A DNA stretch of 64,000 nucleotides from Siphonodentalium dalli. Lineage: Eukaryota > Mollusca > Scaphopoda > Gadilida > Siphonodentaliidae. The translations under genes were made by a program, and so were the position numbers. Shown here one piece after another: positions 12,289 through 24,790 of the stretch (position 1 is the first letter of the stretch; each line of letters begins with the position of its first letter). Below the pieces are notes generated by a model. The model was not told where the DNA came from. It searched no databases and worked only from the letters and a program-made list of their open reading frames with translations. The DNA lies in NCBI GenBank assembly GCA_032622095.1, contig CP136062.1, positions 154,374,875 through 154,438,874 on the forward strand, given 5' to 3'.

Positions 12289-12551
12289 TTATCCCCTTCT
12301 CATAGTGAATAACAGTAGCATGCAGCCAACGAGGACGGTGATCTGTGGCACGAGGAATTCACTCCCGCCATTGTTGCCGGAGTTTCCGCCATTGTTTCCC
12401 CCGCCATTGTTGGCGACAGTGGTGGCAGCACCCGGAACAGTAGTGGCAGCACCCGGAACAGTAGTGGCAGCACCCGGAACAGTAGTGGCAGCACCCGGGA
12501 CTGTAGTGGCAGCAGCGGGACTAGTGGCGGCGGGTGTCGTGCTGAGGCACA
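12289..12551 (-). CDS. Terminal exon of a putative GPI-anchored, Thr/Pro-repeat cell-surface protein
   Basis: On the minus strand a pyrimidine-rich tract ending TTTTACAG precedes the exon, giving a strong acceptor at 12552-12553. The exon reads CLSTTPAATSPAA, then PGAATTV repeats, a Gly/Asn stretch (NNGGGNNGGNSGNNGG), then SEFLVPQITVLVGCMLLLFT and a short basic end before TAA at 12289-12291. Small residues followed by a C-terminal hydrophobic stretch is the usual GPI-attachment layout; a single-pass membrane tail is the alternative. The Thr-rich repeats are likely O-glycosylated, which is inference. The first two exon bases complete a codon with the last base of the exon at 16443-16558, giving Val-Cys at the join. 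I do not recognise the family. Upstream exons are not fully found. Confidence 0.6.
12422..12526 (-). repeat. 21-bp coding minisatellite, five units
   Basis: GTGGCAGCACCCGGAACAG and close variants start at 12422, 12443, 12464, 12485 and 12506, an exact 21-bp period. On the minus strand each unit encodes PGAATTV, so copy-number change keeps the frame. Confidence 0.9.
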
Positions 12552-14632
12552 CTGTAAAAGAAGTTAATATATGGTTATAATATGACTACATTGTCATGTT
12601 TGTTATATATTACGAAATAAAATTGAATTGAATTGAATTGACTATATCGGTAACATAATATATTTACGGTTGCTATACGCAATACAACACGAACAAGCAT
12701 TCTCTGCTTGTAAAATCCATCTCCCCATTGTTTTACAACCAAAATATTATGGTCAATTATACATGGTAGGCTCAATTAAAACCAACAAATGATTATTACC
12801 ATGACCACCATGCATAATGTGTAGTTTATTAAAGAACATTTTTTGAAATGCCGCTTCAGTTATCAGAATCGATTAATTGCTAACTACAGTCAACTATAGT
12901 ATAAAATTGCCCAAAACGTGTTATTTATCAACATTTTGTTGAGCGAAATCGGGCCGGATTGTCAAATATCTAACACCCAAAGCCACTGGATTTTAGAGTT
13001 ATCCATCTTCATCCGCAATTTGGTCCCTCAACCAGTTCCAAACAGCATAAACTGATCTAGAAGATATGAGTGAAAAAACGTCATATTTTCAACTTCCGGT
13101 GGCCATTTTGGCGGCCATCTTTGATGGGTAGTTTCAATTTTGCCCTATAAAAGTATCCTTATGTCTTAACTTCACGAAAATATATACATTTGTATAAAAT
13201 TTACTAGATTTTCCCGCTATAATTTGCATCAAACTGACTTGGGGCCTAGTCTGAAAAACGGCGGCCATGATGGACGCAATCTTGTCTGGAGTCTACACGG
13301 CCACTTTTTTTCTTGTTAGCATTGCTTAAAAGTTGAAGAACATAATAAGGAACAAAATGAGTGGGGTAAAGTTTAGTCAAGGGTAAGTTAAGGGGGTGCA
13401 ATGGTACCCCTATTAGCCCCCGGACCAGGGGGGTCCGAAAAAAGTGACATGACAGTAGGCTGAAAAAACTTTTTTCCGGTACCCACCACCCCCTATTTGA
13501 AGGAAAACATTTTTTTTTTCAATTTCATGCGGGATAGCCACCCCCTTTTTACCTCCAAATCTGTAGTCTCACACCATTTAAGCTTGATGGTCAGTATTAC
13601 AGTTACCCTATTTCAGTTTCTGGTTCTTTTAAGTCATTCCAACTTTTGTAATAACACGAAACAGGAAGTGATCTAAAAAAAAAAAACCAAGAAAAACCCA
13701 AAATAAAACGCAGAATACATGTGCTGATCAGTAAATTATTGATTGTTTCGTCCCCAAATATTGTCCGAGGTAGCTCATTATACATGTAAACAAGTACAAA
13801 AGCATTAGTGTACCTTCTTTTCATCACAGCAAGTGTAATTTTAGATGTGTCCCATAGTATCACATGAATTTATGTCATTTATGATTTTTGAAAAAATATT
13901 AGGGCAACCCCACCTGGCAATTAACTCTCCCACAATACAGGTATTCAGCTTAAATCCACCATGTATCACAAAACTAATTTTCATTTCCATGAGCTGAGTT
14001 CTTCGGCTAGGTACTGTGCCAAGGCCAAACCCAGGTCAAGCATTCAGACACATACATGTACGTGTAAATAGAAACTTGAAAATAAGACGGCCATATGCAG
14101 TCTGCAGAATAAGCTCCAAGGAGGGTGAGTTTAGTGATGCTACCCAGCATAGTGGGCTAAAGCATTACCAAACTCACCATATGTTACCCTCATTCTGTAG
14201 TTAGTTCTCCATGGTTGGTCGAGACCAAATAGAATGAGGTCGACAAAGGTTGAATTTGTTGATGCTATGTCGGGTAGTATCGCCAAAATCGCCCTCTGCA
14301 GACCTCGATCATATTGCTGATGACCAGCACATCATTTTTAGACTTGCATATATATTAAGTTATATTATATTTTCTCTCGCTTCTTTTCACTCGTCTGTTC
14401 TGATTCTGTTTATTCCACTTAGCAGCGTTCTCCACATCTACACATTCAAGTTCTATGTATGCTCGCCAAATCTGTTATATGGGTCCCACCATCAAGATTG
14501 TTATCTCAGTGATATGCATTGTTGCAATCTACAATCCCATACCCGAGTTCAGATACAATTTTGACTTGGTCATCAGGTCGCGTTAATATTAATGCTATAA
14601 ATGAATAGCTTTTTTCATTTTATTTACATTAA
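12552..14632. other. Probable intron, first part
   Basis: Lies between the two minus-strand exons. It holds a TTGAA microsatellite at 12617-12636, GGCGGCCAT motifs near 13103 and 13258, and a C/G-rich inverted stretch with GTGACATGAC near 13380-13490. No other coding signal was seen. Confidence 0.4.
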
Positions 14633-15266
14633 AGGGGTACTGTACCCCAATTTCAATAAATTCCCGGTGACAATAGCGATCTAATATGAATATTATATTA
14701 TAAAATAACTAATTTGAGTCGACGATGTCTACTGAAAACGTTCCGGTTAACAGGCTATCGTAAAAGTAAAATTGAATTATTTAATATAAATTCATTTACG
14801 GCTGGAGTCATAAAATGGAGAATTATGCCATTACGAGTTACCGTTCTTGAAATCGCATATGTTGCGTGTCTTTTATCGACGGCCGTTCGCGAACATTATT
14901 GAGTTGCAAACAAAACATGTTACCTGCAAAAGAAAGCCCGTTATAACCGATTCGAAAAAAATGAGAAAGAAACAAGAGTCATAAAGCGTCAAGTATTTTA
15001 TAGGGAGCGAGATTGTTCGATGGGAGAGATTGAATGCATCAATCGAAGCTGTGAGCAATGAACTTCCGGCGACCTGCGTCTTCTCCGGTGAAGGTCAAAA
15101 ACATGGCGCGTAGTTTGAAATCGTAATATTTTTGTTTCCAAGATCAATATTTTCTTCGCTAAATTAGGTTTATACGAAACTCATATAACACGAACACAAT
15201 CTAACTTGAAAGTTATTTCAATGGGAGTAAATAAAAAAATCGCCTATCTTTGTGTACAGTACCCCT
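14633..15266. mobile_element. MITE with AGGGGTACTGTAC termini and TTAA target duplication
   Basis: Left end AGGGGTACTGTAC at 14633 and right end GTACAGTACCCCT ending at 15266 are perfect inverses. TTAA flanks both sides (14629-14632 and 15267-15270). The TTAA duplication suggests a Kolobok- or piggyBac-type source transposase; no coding capacity remains. It sits in the intron of the minus-strand gene. Confidence 0.8.
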
Positions 15267-16096
15267 TTAAAGTTTATTCATGTGCTACATAACAGTCCAT
15301 TTTCATCTGGAAACAGTAGCATTGGTACATGGCAATGTGATCGGATGTAAAAGGCGGATACCTGAGAGTTGGTTCGTAATCTGGATTTCTGAGAAGCATC
15401 ATGCCTATATCCACACTAACTACCCCCCCCCCCCATAAGCACTGCCCTAAGTGTCATACACACCTTAACAATGATGCTGAACACTTTGAGGCAATTATAT
15501 TGCAGAAATGTTGTAAGAGGAAAAAAATGTGACCACTTGGGAAAAAAGTGACTTTTTTTCGCGGCTGAGCCACCCACCCATCCCGGTCTACTGTATGGGA
15601 AAAAAGTGAATGACAAAAATCGGAGTCATTGTGTTCCCGCCATAAAATCTTCAACAGTGGTCCAGCCATTGTTGATATCTAAACATTGAAAGCAATTAAT
15701 GCGGTCATAATAGTTACACACTGCAACTATCAATCCAGCGAATTTGATATGATTGATAGAACAAACCACTATTATCATGATAATGTCGTTATTTGTTTAA
15801 AATACGTATCAATTGACATATACGCACCCGTTCCCTCATTAAAATCAACATATTTCGACCATTTTAGGGGATCTCCGCGAATTCGGGGAACCCCGCAAAT
15901 AGATCCGCAAACAGGGACCTACTGCGAATTGTCACAACAGGCTATCTATCAGTTGGTTGAACACTATTTCCTTTTTTACGAAAGTAAATTAACAAGTAAA
16001 TATCGAATGACGATACATATATTTGTAAACAAGCATCAATAATGTTATTGGGACGAAAAGCCTCATGGGAAAAAAACTGTATACTAGTGTACTCTA
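15267..16096. other. Probable intron, second part
   Basis: No coding signal. A C-run at 15423-15433 and GGGAAAAAAGTGA motifs near 15539 and 15597 are the only features of note. Confidence 0.4.
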
Positions 16097-16370
16097 TTCT
16101 ACAAACTTCGCCGAAAATCTGAAGCTAAACGAACCTACCACTCCATAGAAAATATCGCCTGAACTACTGTCAATTGTAAATATTTACTACTCGATTCGGG
16201 ATGCATCTATCTGCGATAAGCTAATGAAAATGATTCTACAAAGTTCGCCGAAAATCTGAAGCTAAACGAACCTACCACTCCATAGAAAATATCGCCTGAA
16301 CTACTGTCAATTGTAAATATTTACTACTCGATTCGGGATGCATCTATCTGCGATAAGCTAATGAAAATGA
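16097..16370. repeat. 137-bp tandem duplication
   Basis: CTACAAACTTCGCCG starts at 16099 and its copy CTACAAAGTTCGCCG at 16236. The two 137-bp units differ at about one base. The duplication lies just downstream, on the minus strand, of the splice donor at 16442. Confidence 0.92.
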
Positions 16371-16442
16371 TTTCCCCATCGAGAGTCACTGCAATGAATT
16401 AATTCTCCACTCAGCCACCGGGGACTTCTCACTTGTCCATAC

Positions 16443-16558
16443 CTGAGATCGCAGTCCGAAAAGTTTGAATGTCATCCCACTCCGCAGTATCAACGTTCTG
16501 TTGGCACCCAGTGCTGGTGAATGCAGCCTCCTTGCATGTTAATGTTTGCACATTCATA
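16443..16558 (-). CDS. Internal exon of the same putative surface protein
   Basis: Minus strand: a pyrimidine-rich tract ending TTTCCACAG precedes 16558, and CTCAG|GTATGG ends the exon at 16443. The 116 bp contain one leading base, 38 open codons and one trailing base. The codons read MNVQTLTCKEAAFTSTGC and then QQNVDTAEWDDIQTFRTAIS. The trailing G plus TG of the exon at 12551 makes a codon, so the two exons are in phase across a 3.9-kb intron. One other frame is closed by TGA. Two Cys here and one at the start of the next exon suggest a small disulfide-bonded ectodomain. The exon before this one must end with two bases of a codon; I could not identify it within the window. Confidence 0.55.
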
Positions 16559-17231
16559 CTGTGGAAAGAAGTACAGCAAAGAAAATATAAAAGAAACTCA
16601 GGCCCTTCAGAGTAGGGTATTTATACGGAAAATATAGAACTAATATAGGATTCACCGCCTGTCGAAGCCACAACTATTCCACAATGAGACATTTACACCA
16701 ATACCAGCAATCAATTTGTTATATATATACATGTAATTTCTTATGTTCCTATTATGTCACATGCGATTTAAACGAGTGAAATAAACACATTGAAATTGAA
16801 ATTGGGTACAATCGTATATATGTAATGCAAATATAGGCAACACATGTACATGTATAATATATTAACTTCTCATATTGACTGGAAATAATTCTCCCATAAC
16901 AATATTTCGCAGGCTCCTCGCTCAACCATCGTTAATTTAGAACGGTATTTTCGGCTGGCAATTAGCCACATATTTCTTGAAAATGGTGTATCTCTTATAG
17001 ATTCGGGGGTGTTACTAAGAAATTAATTTGTCATGAATTATTCCATGTGAATCGGAACAGTTTATGTTTTTATTTTTAGAGCATTACTACGATTGGAAAG
17101 TAATCCTTTAAGACACTTTTATGTGGAATATTAAGACACCAGATGTTTCTCATGTATTTGTTTTTGGGAACAGAAGAACTAAGTTTGTAAGACCATCTTA
17201 AGTCCCAACTATTTATATATCTTTATTGCCT
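16559..17231. other. No gene seen
   Basis: AT-rich sequence upstream (minus strand) of the internal exon. It ends with gaccatcttaagtcccaa near 17190, matching a segment near 61480 and suggesting an old MITE terminus. Confidence 0.35.
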
Positions 17232-17500
17232 CCAATTGTGGAAATTGATTGCTGTGCAATATTTGCAAGAAATACATAATAATGCATACTACGTAAGTAC
17301 TGATATACCATATATCCAATTGTGGAAATTGATTGCTGTGCAATATTTGCAAGAAATATATAATAATGCATACTACGTAAGTACTGATATACCATATATC
17401 CAATTGTGGAAATTGATTGCTGTGCAATATTTGCAAGAAATATATAATAATGCACACTACGTAAGTACTGATATACCATATATCTCACAACCGTGTGAGC
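17232..17500 (+). repeat. 84-bp minisatellite, three full units, with terminal hairpin
   Basis: CCAATTGTGGAAATTGATTG starts at 17232, 17316 and 17400. The period is 84 bp, a multiple of three, so all frames stay open through the array. It ends in CTCACAACCGTGTGAG, a 6-bp stem with ACCG loop (about 17482-17497). A lone unit with the same ending lies at 18045-18178, so this is a dispersed element with variable internal copy number, not a host coding repeat. Confidence 0.88.
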
Positions 17501-18044
17501 GCAAAATAATCAAGTGGATATAGAATATCGAGTTATGTAAGATCTAGAGAAAAAAAGGTGTATTGACCTTGTTGTAATTAGTAAATCAACCATATTATCT
17601 GCGTTTTACATGCGAATTCATTCTAACCGTTGCATAAAACCGATTAGGACTATTCTAGAAATTTATATATGACAATATATATGACACTCACGGACAACCA
17701 CGCACAATGAAAGTAAGACAGACAGACAACGAACATGCTCCCAACGACTGGTGACAAAGACCTGGAATTAGATATAATCGTTTGTTTATGGAGGGTAAAA
17801 ACGGTCATAATTCTAGCTTAATATTCAAATTCTTAATTTAATCTTTTAACCTCAATTCACTACTTGCACACGGATCTGCGCGTTGCGATGGCACTGTGTA
17901 CAGCAGCTCACTGGCGGGAAACAGCTTTCACCTTTCACAATCGCTCCCGGTTATTTCACTCGAGTGCATGGGTGGTATTAGACTAGACGCTGGCTCTATG
18001 AGGCTACGTTGTTACACTATGCACATTGCACGCCGTCATGATCC
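17501..18044. other. No gene seen
   Basis: Spacer between the two copies of the 84-bp repeat element. No recognisable domain or splice pair. Confidence 0.35.
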
Positions 18045-18178
18045 GGCACAAGTAAGCACTGATATACCATATATCCAATTGTGGAAATTGATTGCTGTGC
18101 AATATTTGCAAGAAATATATAATAATGCATACTACGTAAGTACTGATATACCATATATCTCACAACCGTGTGAGCGCA
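18045..18178 (+). repeat. Single-unit copy of the 84-bp minisatellite element
   Basis: Carries one 84-bp unit (from about 18074), the flanking TACTGATATACCATATAT block on both sides, and the same CTCACAACCGTGTGAG hairpin at its right end as the array at 17232-17500. Confidence 0.85.
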
Positions 18179-18369
18179 ACAGAGCAGAGCGTCGGAGCGT
18201 CATAGAGCGATGCAGTGTCTAGTCCAGGGTGGCATTAACGTCGTGTGACTGTAACGTAACCCAAAGAATTTAATGACTCAAAGAGTATAAAATCAAAGAC
18301 GGATGCCGAGGTTCATGTTTCCGGAATTCGGAAAAGAAACGTTAGCTTATTGAGTTGTCACCACAAATA

Positions 18370-20790
18370 TACATATGCAATTTGGGATGTATCAAATAAA
18401 AGATGTTGCCTATATAATCAAATGCAATAAAAGTATGCACATGAAATAAAAGATATTGCCTATATATATAATCAAATTCAATAAAACGAGCGTCGCACAG
18501 CGACCGCATTTATCCCGTCGGGTCGCTAAAACATGACAGCTAGAGAGACACGTTTGCAGTTGTTTACCAAAACTAAGAATAGAACCAAAACAAGATCACG
18601 TGCCCGATTGGGTCAGTTGCTAAATAAAGATTTGATGGATCATGCGGATCGATACACAAATTCCATTGGTGGGATTAACATGCAGTACTATATGATCATT
18701 CATAAGATTTAATAAGTAAACATCTGCCTGGTAATTTATTCGCAATGTTACCAAAAACTCTCAGCAGCATCAGGGTAATATATAACCAGGGCGCTGATCG
18801 TTCTCAGTAAATCGGGAGAGCGGAACTATATCGCCGGAGGCACGCGATCAAGTCGTGAGAGGGCCAAGGTCTTTTCGCAAGATTCGAAAATTGGGGAAAG
18901 TATGTTTTTGTTTGAAATTAGCCCCCCCCCCCCAAACCTTCCCCTTTTTTGTTTGTTTGTTTGTTTGTTTTGTGATCCTGCGGCATTCGCTTGGCACTGA
19001 CCAGCAGACATCACCAACCAAGGGGTATAGTGTCTCGTTTCAGGTCCGGGTTCCCACGGACTCCGCTTGTTTGCTTGTGGCCATGGCGCATTGTGGGCCA
19101 AAAAGGGAAGACGCGAAGCAAGAAATGGATAAATGGACAGTGAACATCCTACCAATAATTTCACGACTACCTTTTTGATTAATAATTCATTAAATAAAGG
19201 TAGTCAATCAGGCAGACCTGTCTTTGTTGTGTTACGACCCTGCGGGATAAAAGTATGTATACCCAACCCCTCGTGCGGCGTCGTGCCACGAGAATATACA
19301 CATGAAATATTCTAACCGACCGGACAGTGTTGCACCCATATGTGACGATGTGATCAGCCTTGATGACATACACACGAAATAATGAAATATACCATATAGT
19401 GGCCCATGCAATATAAGTACGCACATCCTAACCCCATGTCGCCAAGTCTCTACACGGGACATATTGTGACATGTGAAAACATGCACATGAAATGTTCAAG
19501 CAGACATGGTCCCATGCAATATAAGTGCGTACACGCCAATCACATGTCGCCGAGTCCCTACATGTAACCAGTCGTGAGAACGTGCGCATTAAAATGTTAA
19601 ACAGACCCGACAGTGTCACAATCAGTATTAGAAACAAAGTACATACTTCACCCCAACCACCTGTCGCCGCGTCCCTACATGTGATGACCAGACGTGAAAA
19701 CATGCACATGAAATAAAAGATATTGCCTATATAATCAAATGCAATAAAAGTATGTATACCCAACCCCTTGTACTACGCCGCTGTGACCAGCCATGAGAAC
19801 ATGCACAAGAAATGTTCAAACCGACCGGACAGTGTTGCATGCAATATAAGTATACGTACATTCCAACCCCCAACCCCGTGGCAGCCTCTGTGACGATGTG
19901 ATCAGCATTGATGACATTATACTTATGAAATAATCAAATAGACCAGACAATGTCCCATGCAAGTACGCACACCATTACCCCATGTCGCAACGTCTCTACA
20001 CGGGACATATTGTGACATGTGAAAACATGCACACGAAATGTTCAAACAGATATGGTCTCATGCAATATAAGTGCGTACACGTCAATCCCAAATCGCCGCG
20101 TTCCTACGTGTAACCAGTCGTGAGAACGTGCACATGAAATTGTCAAACAGATCCGGCAGTGTCACAATCAATATCAGAAAAAAAGTACGTACTCCACCCA
20201 ACCACCTGTCGCCGCGTCCCTACATGTGATGACCAGACGTGAAAACATGCACATGAAATTGATATTGATATTGCCCATATAATCAAATGCAATAAAAGTA
20301 TGTATACCCAACCCCTTGTACCACGCCGCTGCAGTGACCAGCCATGAGAACATACACATGAAATGTTCAAACCGACCGGACAGTGTTGCATGCAATATAA
20401 GTATACGTACACCCAACCCCATGTGCCACCCCTCTGTGACGATGTGATCAGCCTTGATGGCATACACACGAAATAATCAAATAGACCAGACAGTGTACCA
20501 TGCAATATAAGTACGCACACCCTAACCCATGTCGCCACGTGTCTACACGTGACATCTTGTGACATGTGAAAATATGCACATGAAATGTTCAAACAGACAT
20601 GGTCCCATACAATATAAGTGCGTACATGGCAATCCCATGTCGCCGCGTCCCTACATCTAACCAGTCGTGAGGACATGCACGTGAAATTTTCAATTAGACC
20701 CGATAGTGTCCCATACAATATAAGTACTTACACACCAACCCCCTTCCACTGCGTCCCTACGTGTGACCCACCGTGAACACACGCACGTGG
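18370..20790. repeat. Satellite array of ~109-bp monomers with higher-order structure
   Basis: Monomers share GCAATATAAGT, CATGTCGCC, CCAGTCGTGAGAACATG and CACATGAAATGTTCAAAC. A distinctive block, TAAAAGTATGTATACCCAAC, recurs at about 19249, 19748 and 20296, so a higher-order unit of about 500-546 bp (five monomers) is superimposed. The ~740-bp element at 18486-19254 is inserted near the left end. Long minus-strand frames here are by-products of the repeat. Confidence 0.85.
18486..19254. mobile_element. Non-autonomous element, copy 1 (~740 bp core)
   Basis: Nearly identical to 25900-26643. The core begins ATCCCGTCGGGTCG at 18512 and ends CGACCCTGCGGGAT; these ends are imperfect inverses. Internal landmarks are a GTTT microsatellite (18950-18970) and a C-run at 18922-18933. 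The block CGAGCGTCGCACAGCGACC directly precedes the core here. In the second copy that block lies 957 bp further out, so this copy looks internally deleted. It interrupts the satellite array. Confidence 0.75.
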
Positions 20791-21044
20791 TATTGAGTTC
20801 ACATTTTTATAAACCTATTTACTTTACTAAAGGTCAGTAATAATATTAACTATTTTACTTTTAATTAACTATTTGCTTCTTCTCATCGTAAATACGCCAC
20901 TACAAAGTTTGCGTCCATGTACAAAATATCGTATCAATCTTTAATTAATTTCACGTAACAAACTTCAGTTAAAATACTCATTAAGTGGTTACCAAGAACA
21001 AGTATAAAACTAATAACTGCACATTACCTCTTCTCTTTTTAAAG

Positions 21045-21118
<74 letters not shown>

Positions 21119-22079
21119 CTAACATAGTATATACCGCATACTTTAGTAGAACATGTTAATTAATACATCATACATTGTATCAGATTCTAAAAGTAATTCT
21201 TTGTAAAATGATTCACGGACGATCTGATGCATGCATCTTTATTTCTTTTTGCTGATTGTTCTCGGTATACAGTTGTACCATTGGCACAGGCCAATATATA
21301 TTGGGCTGGTTTGATGCGATTCGAAGCTGGTTTACTACGATTTCATATGATAACAAAGAAAAGCATGATAATTTCGGGCTTATTTCGGCCAATTTGGCCG
21401 GTTACTTCATGTGAGTTTTTCATCTGACGTGTGTGTCGGAATAATGATATGGAGGATTTATGTAAATGTTAGCCCAAACTACATTTCCAAGTAACGATGG
21501 TTTTGTTGTTTATTTTGAGGAATAATACCGCGTCAGATGAATTCAGCCCAAATATGTTAACAGTTGTCGTGTAAAACATTCGGCAGTAAGTTAGCGTTAT
21601 TTAGTATTTGTGGATGTCCTTTAACATGGGGAAAATAGACTACTGCGCTTGAACGAGCATGTGAATTGTCGTTTTTAATGTATAGCAACTTTATAATCAA
21701 TAACAGAGACATTCTCTGTCAAATAAGGTCGCTCTATTTACGATACCAATTGGGGAACTTTGTAAATTAAATTACGCGTAAACTTAACCTGCTGCAAATA
21801 GAAAAGGTGTCGGAATCGGCGTACTCGCCCCATGGGCTAACTCGCCCAATCGGCGCGTGCCAACTCGGAATAAAAGGCCAACTCGGAATAAAAGATGCAT
21901 ACGGGGTGTTATATGGTGTTTGGTCCGTTGTTTCTCAATGAATATTATTGAAATTTGGTGTATATGTCCGGGCTGGGACATGGAATACAACAACGTTTGA
22001 ATTGTTTTTAAATTTACAAATTTGTTGATTTTATTCATTTTGTTTTCGTTCTGAAACACACTATAAAGTGTATATAATA
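20791..22079. other. No gene seen; AT microsatellite inside
   Basis: An (AT)n tract occupies 21049-21117. The remainder is AT-rich with no recognisable element ends. Confidence 0.5.
21049..21117. repeat. (AT)n microsatellite
   Basis: About 34 uninterrupted AT dinucleotides. Confidence 0.98.
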
Positions 22080-22380
22080 TAATAACGAACACGAGACATA
22101 CATAATTTATGAACTGTTAACAAAAGATATCAAATTCAATACATGACAAAGATGACTCAGTAGAGTTTATAAAGTGAACATAAAAACATTGAGGTAAGAA
22201 TCTTTTTAAGGAATTCAACTTTATTTAATGATAATAAACACATAAATTAAAATAACAAACATGAGACATACATGATTTATAAACTGTTAACAACAGATAT
22301 CAAACTCAATACATGACAAAGATGACTCAGTGAAGTTTATAAAGTCAACATAAAAATATTAAGGTAAAAATCTTTTTAAG
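22080..22380. repeat. ~130-bp direct repeat, two copies
   Basis: The block running from GAGACATACAT to GGTAA(G/A)AATCTTTTTAAG occurs at about 22080-22209 and 22252-22380, period about 172 bp, with roughly a dozen differences. Confidence 0.88.
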
Positions 22381-23780
22381 CATTACTAAACCGTTTAGCA
22401 CAGTCCACTTCACTCATCCGATCATCACTAAACTTCATATTTATCTTGATATTGATCTATCAGATGAGAGCTATCAAATATTTTTTTAATTTTATAGGAA
22501 AAAATGGTCGCCAGCGGCCATATTGCATTTACGTTATATGTTATCGCGTCATGTCGATATCTAGTATTACTTAGAAATTTCACCTTTCCAGATTCATAAT
22601 TGCTCCATTGACTGTAACAGATGGAATTATTCCCCTCTTCGGATAGAGTGTCACTGAAACTTTATTTTGTCAGACTGTCTGTATAGTCACTGATTATATA
22701 TGGCAATAATCTGTAATAAGATGTAGCACTATTTTATTTTATATTTACATGCAGTGCTGTTTTTATACAACAATTCTAATCCCCCCTAGATCATCATGTG
22801 ATCGACCATACATCGCGCGAGGACCTGGTTGAATTAAGGGGGGTTTTATGGATAACTTCTGTCCTCAAGCTAGATTATACTTATGACATTTAATGGCATG
22901 TTTCTAACGTGGAGGGTTATAGATATACTTGAGACACCACCACTCTTCAATTCACACCAAGTTCTCAGCTGTCATATTCGGATATTATAACCCATAGCCA
23001 TGATATATGGTTTATTTTGTGTATACTAGTAATATTGTTATTTTCAGTACCTTTATATACCAGTACTGTGTATAACAATGCATATAAATTAATCCATGTA
23101 TACATGTATATTGATTCAACAGATTCAGTGGTTTTGTCCATCAGTCTATCAAATTTGCGGGGAAAACATGGCCACAAGCAGTACACCCTGCTAAATTTGG
23201 AATTTGAATCAATTGGCGCACCCTGCAGCTAGCTTTTATTGGAGAACCTTTTCTCATGTGGATATTTTGGGTCACCGCTAGATGTGAGCCATATTTTGTT
23301 CTCAAACTGTCCTTGTGAAGACATCACTGCCAGCGGTGATCTTGAATTTTACTATTTTTATGGCTAAATAATTTGGTTGATCCTACAGACGACACCCCTT
23401 GTCCGATCGTCACCAGATTCCACAAAGATCTTCTGGATAACCAGGGTGAGAGTAATCTAATTTCCCCGAATTTCGTTAAAAAACATTACCACAGGCAGCA
23501 ATTTGGTATCTTACTGTTTGATCCTCTTTTGCATGACTGAATTGTTTAGCAACTGTACAGACATATCCCTCATCTGATAGTCACCAAACTTCATATTGAT
23601 CTTCGGGCTGACAACTAGATGGGAGCTATCGAATGCTTTGAATTTTTTTTGGAAAACATTGTCGCCAGCAGTCATCTTCTATTTTTGTTTATACATACAT
23701 GTATATCTCTTCATTCGGATAGCCAGTATTACGTGGGTACTTCAACTTTCCGCATTCCTGTCATCATTTTAAATATAAAA
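22381..23780. repeat. Old diverged repeat with GTCGCCAGC / ATCGTCACCA motifs
   Basis: Segments near 22430-22600 and 23590-23765 align loosely: CATATTxATCTT, GAGCTATC, GTCGCCAGC, then a TTTCxCCTTTCC-like end. Related pieces occur near 23270-23330 and 23400-23510. This suggests a decayed dispersed repeat; the boundaries are not clear. Confidence 0.4.
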
Positions 23781-23913
23781 ATTTACCTGATACATGCACT
23801 CTTCAAAATTTGTTTCGTCGTATCTATTTTAACGACCCGTATGATAATATTGATACAGATATATTTGTTAAACATATATTTAGTTTGTAACTAAATCTAG
23901 AAATATATAATAG

Positions 23914-24790
23914 TAGCTGGTGGACCCGACTTCGTCCGGGGTGTTCCCCTCTGATTTTCGGAGAATTGCGCGATTTAACCTTGAATTGACCATTTTAAAG
24001 GTGAACGTCATGTCGGGTCACGATTTGACCCGTCCAAAACACTCCCCGGACAAAAGTCACGACAAAAGTACCCGTCGAAATCCGCCCGGCTTACCAGATT
24101 TGACCTTGAATTGACAATTTTGAATGTCAAGATCAGGTCAGGGTCATGATTTGACCCACCCGAAACACTCCTGTGACAAAAGTAACAGTAGGTATTAAAT
24201 TTCGTTGAAATACTTCCGTTTTACCAGATTTGACCTTGAATTGATCTCTTTTAATGTCAAAGTCAGGTCGGGATCAAGATTTGACCCGTCCAAAATACTC
24301 CCTGGAAATAATTTCCCCTAGGTATCAAATTTCGTCAAATCTGTCCGGCAGTTTTCCCGGCCATAGCGAACAGACAAACAGACAGACAAATGTCCAAAAT
24401 ATATATTAAACTAGCTGATGTACTCGACTTCGTTCGGGCTATTTAGGAATTTATTTGTGATCGCCTCCATCTGGACAGTACCCAGTATATACAGCGTCTG
24501 GCCAAACTATTGTTCAATTGGTCCAGAAACATGCCTATATCAACACGTTCGAGAACATGGAATTGGACCCGTCCATATTTCTCCCGGGATCGAAGTAGTC
24601 CTACACACAAATTTTTAGTCGGATCGGTCAAGGTCCAGAAACATGCCTATGAGCGAGGTCAAGTTGACACGTTAAATACCAAATCCGAGTCGGATCAGTC
24701 GAGCAGTGTTAGAGTCTATAACACATACAGACATGCATTCATGCATACACACATACATACAGACAGGTGTTCCAAAATGTATAATCGATA
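23914..24790 (+). mobile_element. Two tandem copies of a dispersed repeat (TAGCTG...ACTTCGT...CAGACA)
   Basis: Copy one (23914-24411) starts TAGCTGGTGGACCCGACTTC and ends in CAGACAAACAGACAGACAAA and TCCAAAATATATA. Copy two (24412-24790) starts TAGCTGATGTACTCGACTTC and ends in ACATACAGACAGGTGTTCC and AAAATGTATA. Copy one contains three ~130-bp internal repeats, each with GATTTGACCTTGAATTGA or a close variant (near 23967, 24092 and 24226). The layout suits a retroelement 3' region or non-autonomous repeat; the class is uncertain. Confidence 0.6.

Noticed and set aside
17209-17523. Protein with three WKLIAVQYLQEIYNN repeats
   Set aside because: It is the 84-bp minisatellite read in frame. The reverse strand is equally open, and there is no start or splice context.
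18826-19178. Conserved protein shared by 18.9 kb and 26.3 kb frames
   Set aside because: The similarity is DNA-level duplication of a non-coding element, including poly-C and GTTT microsatellites.
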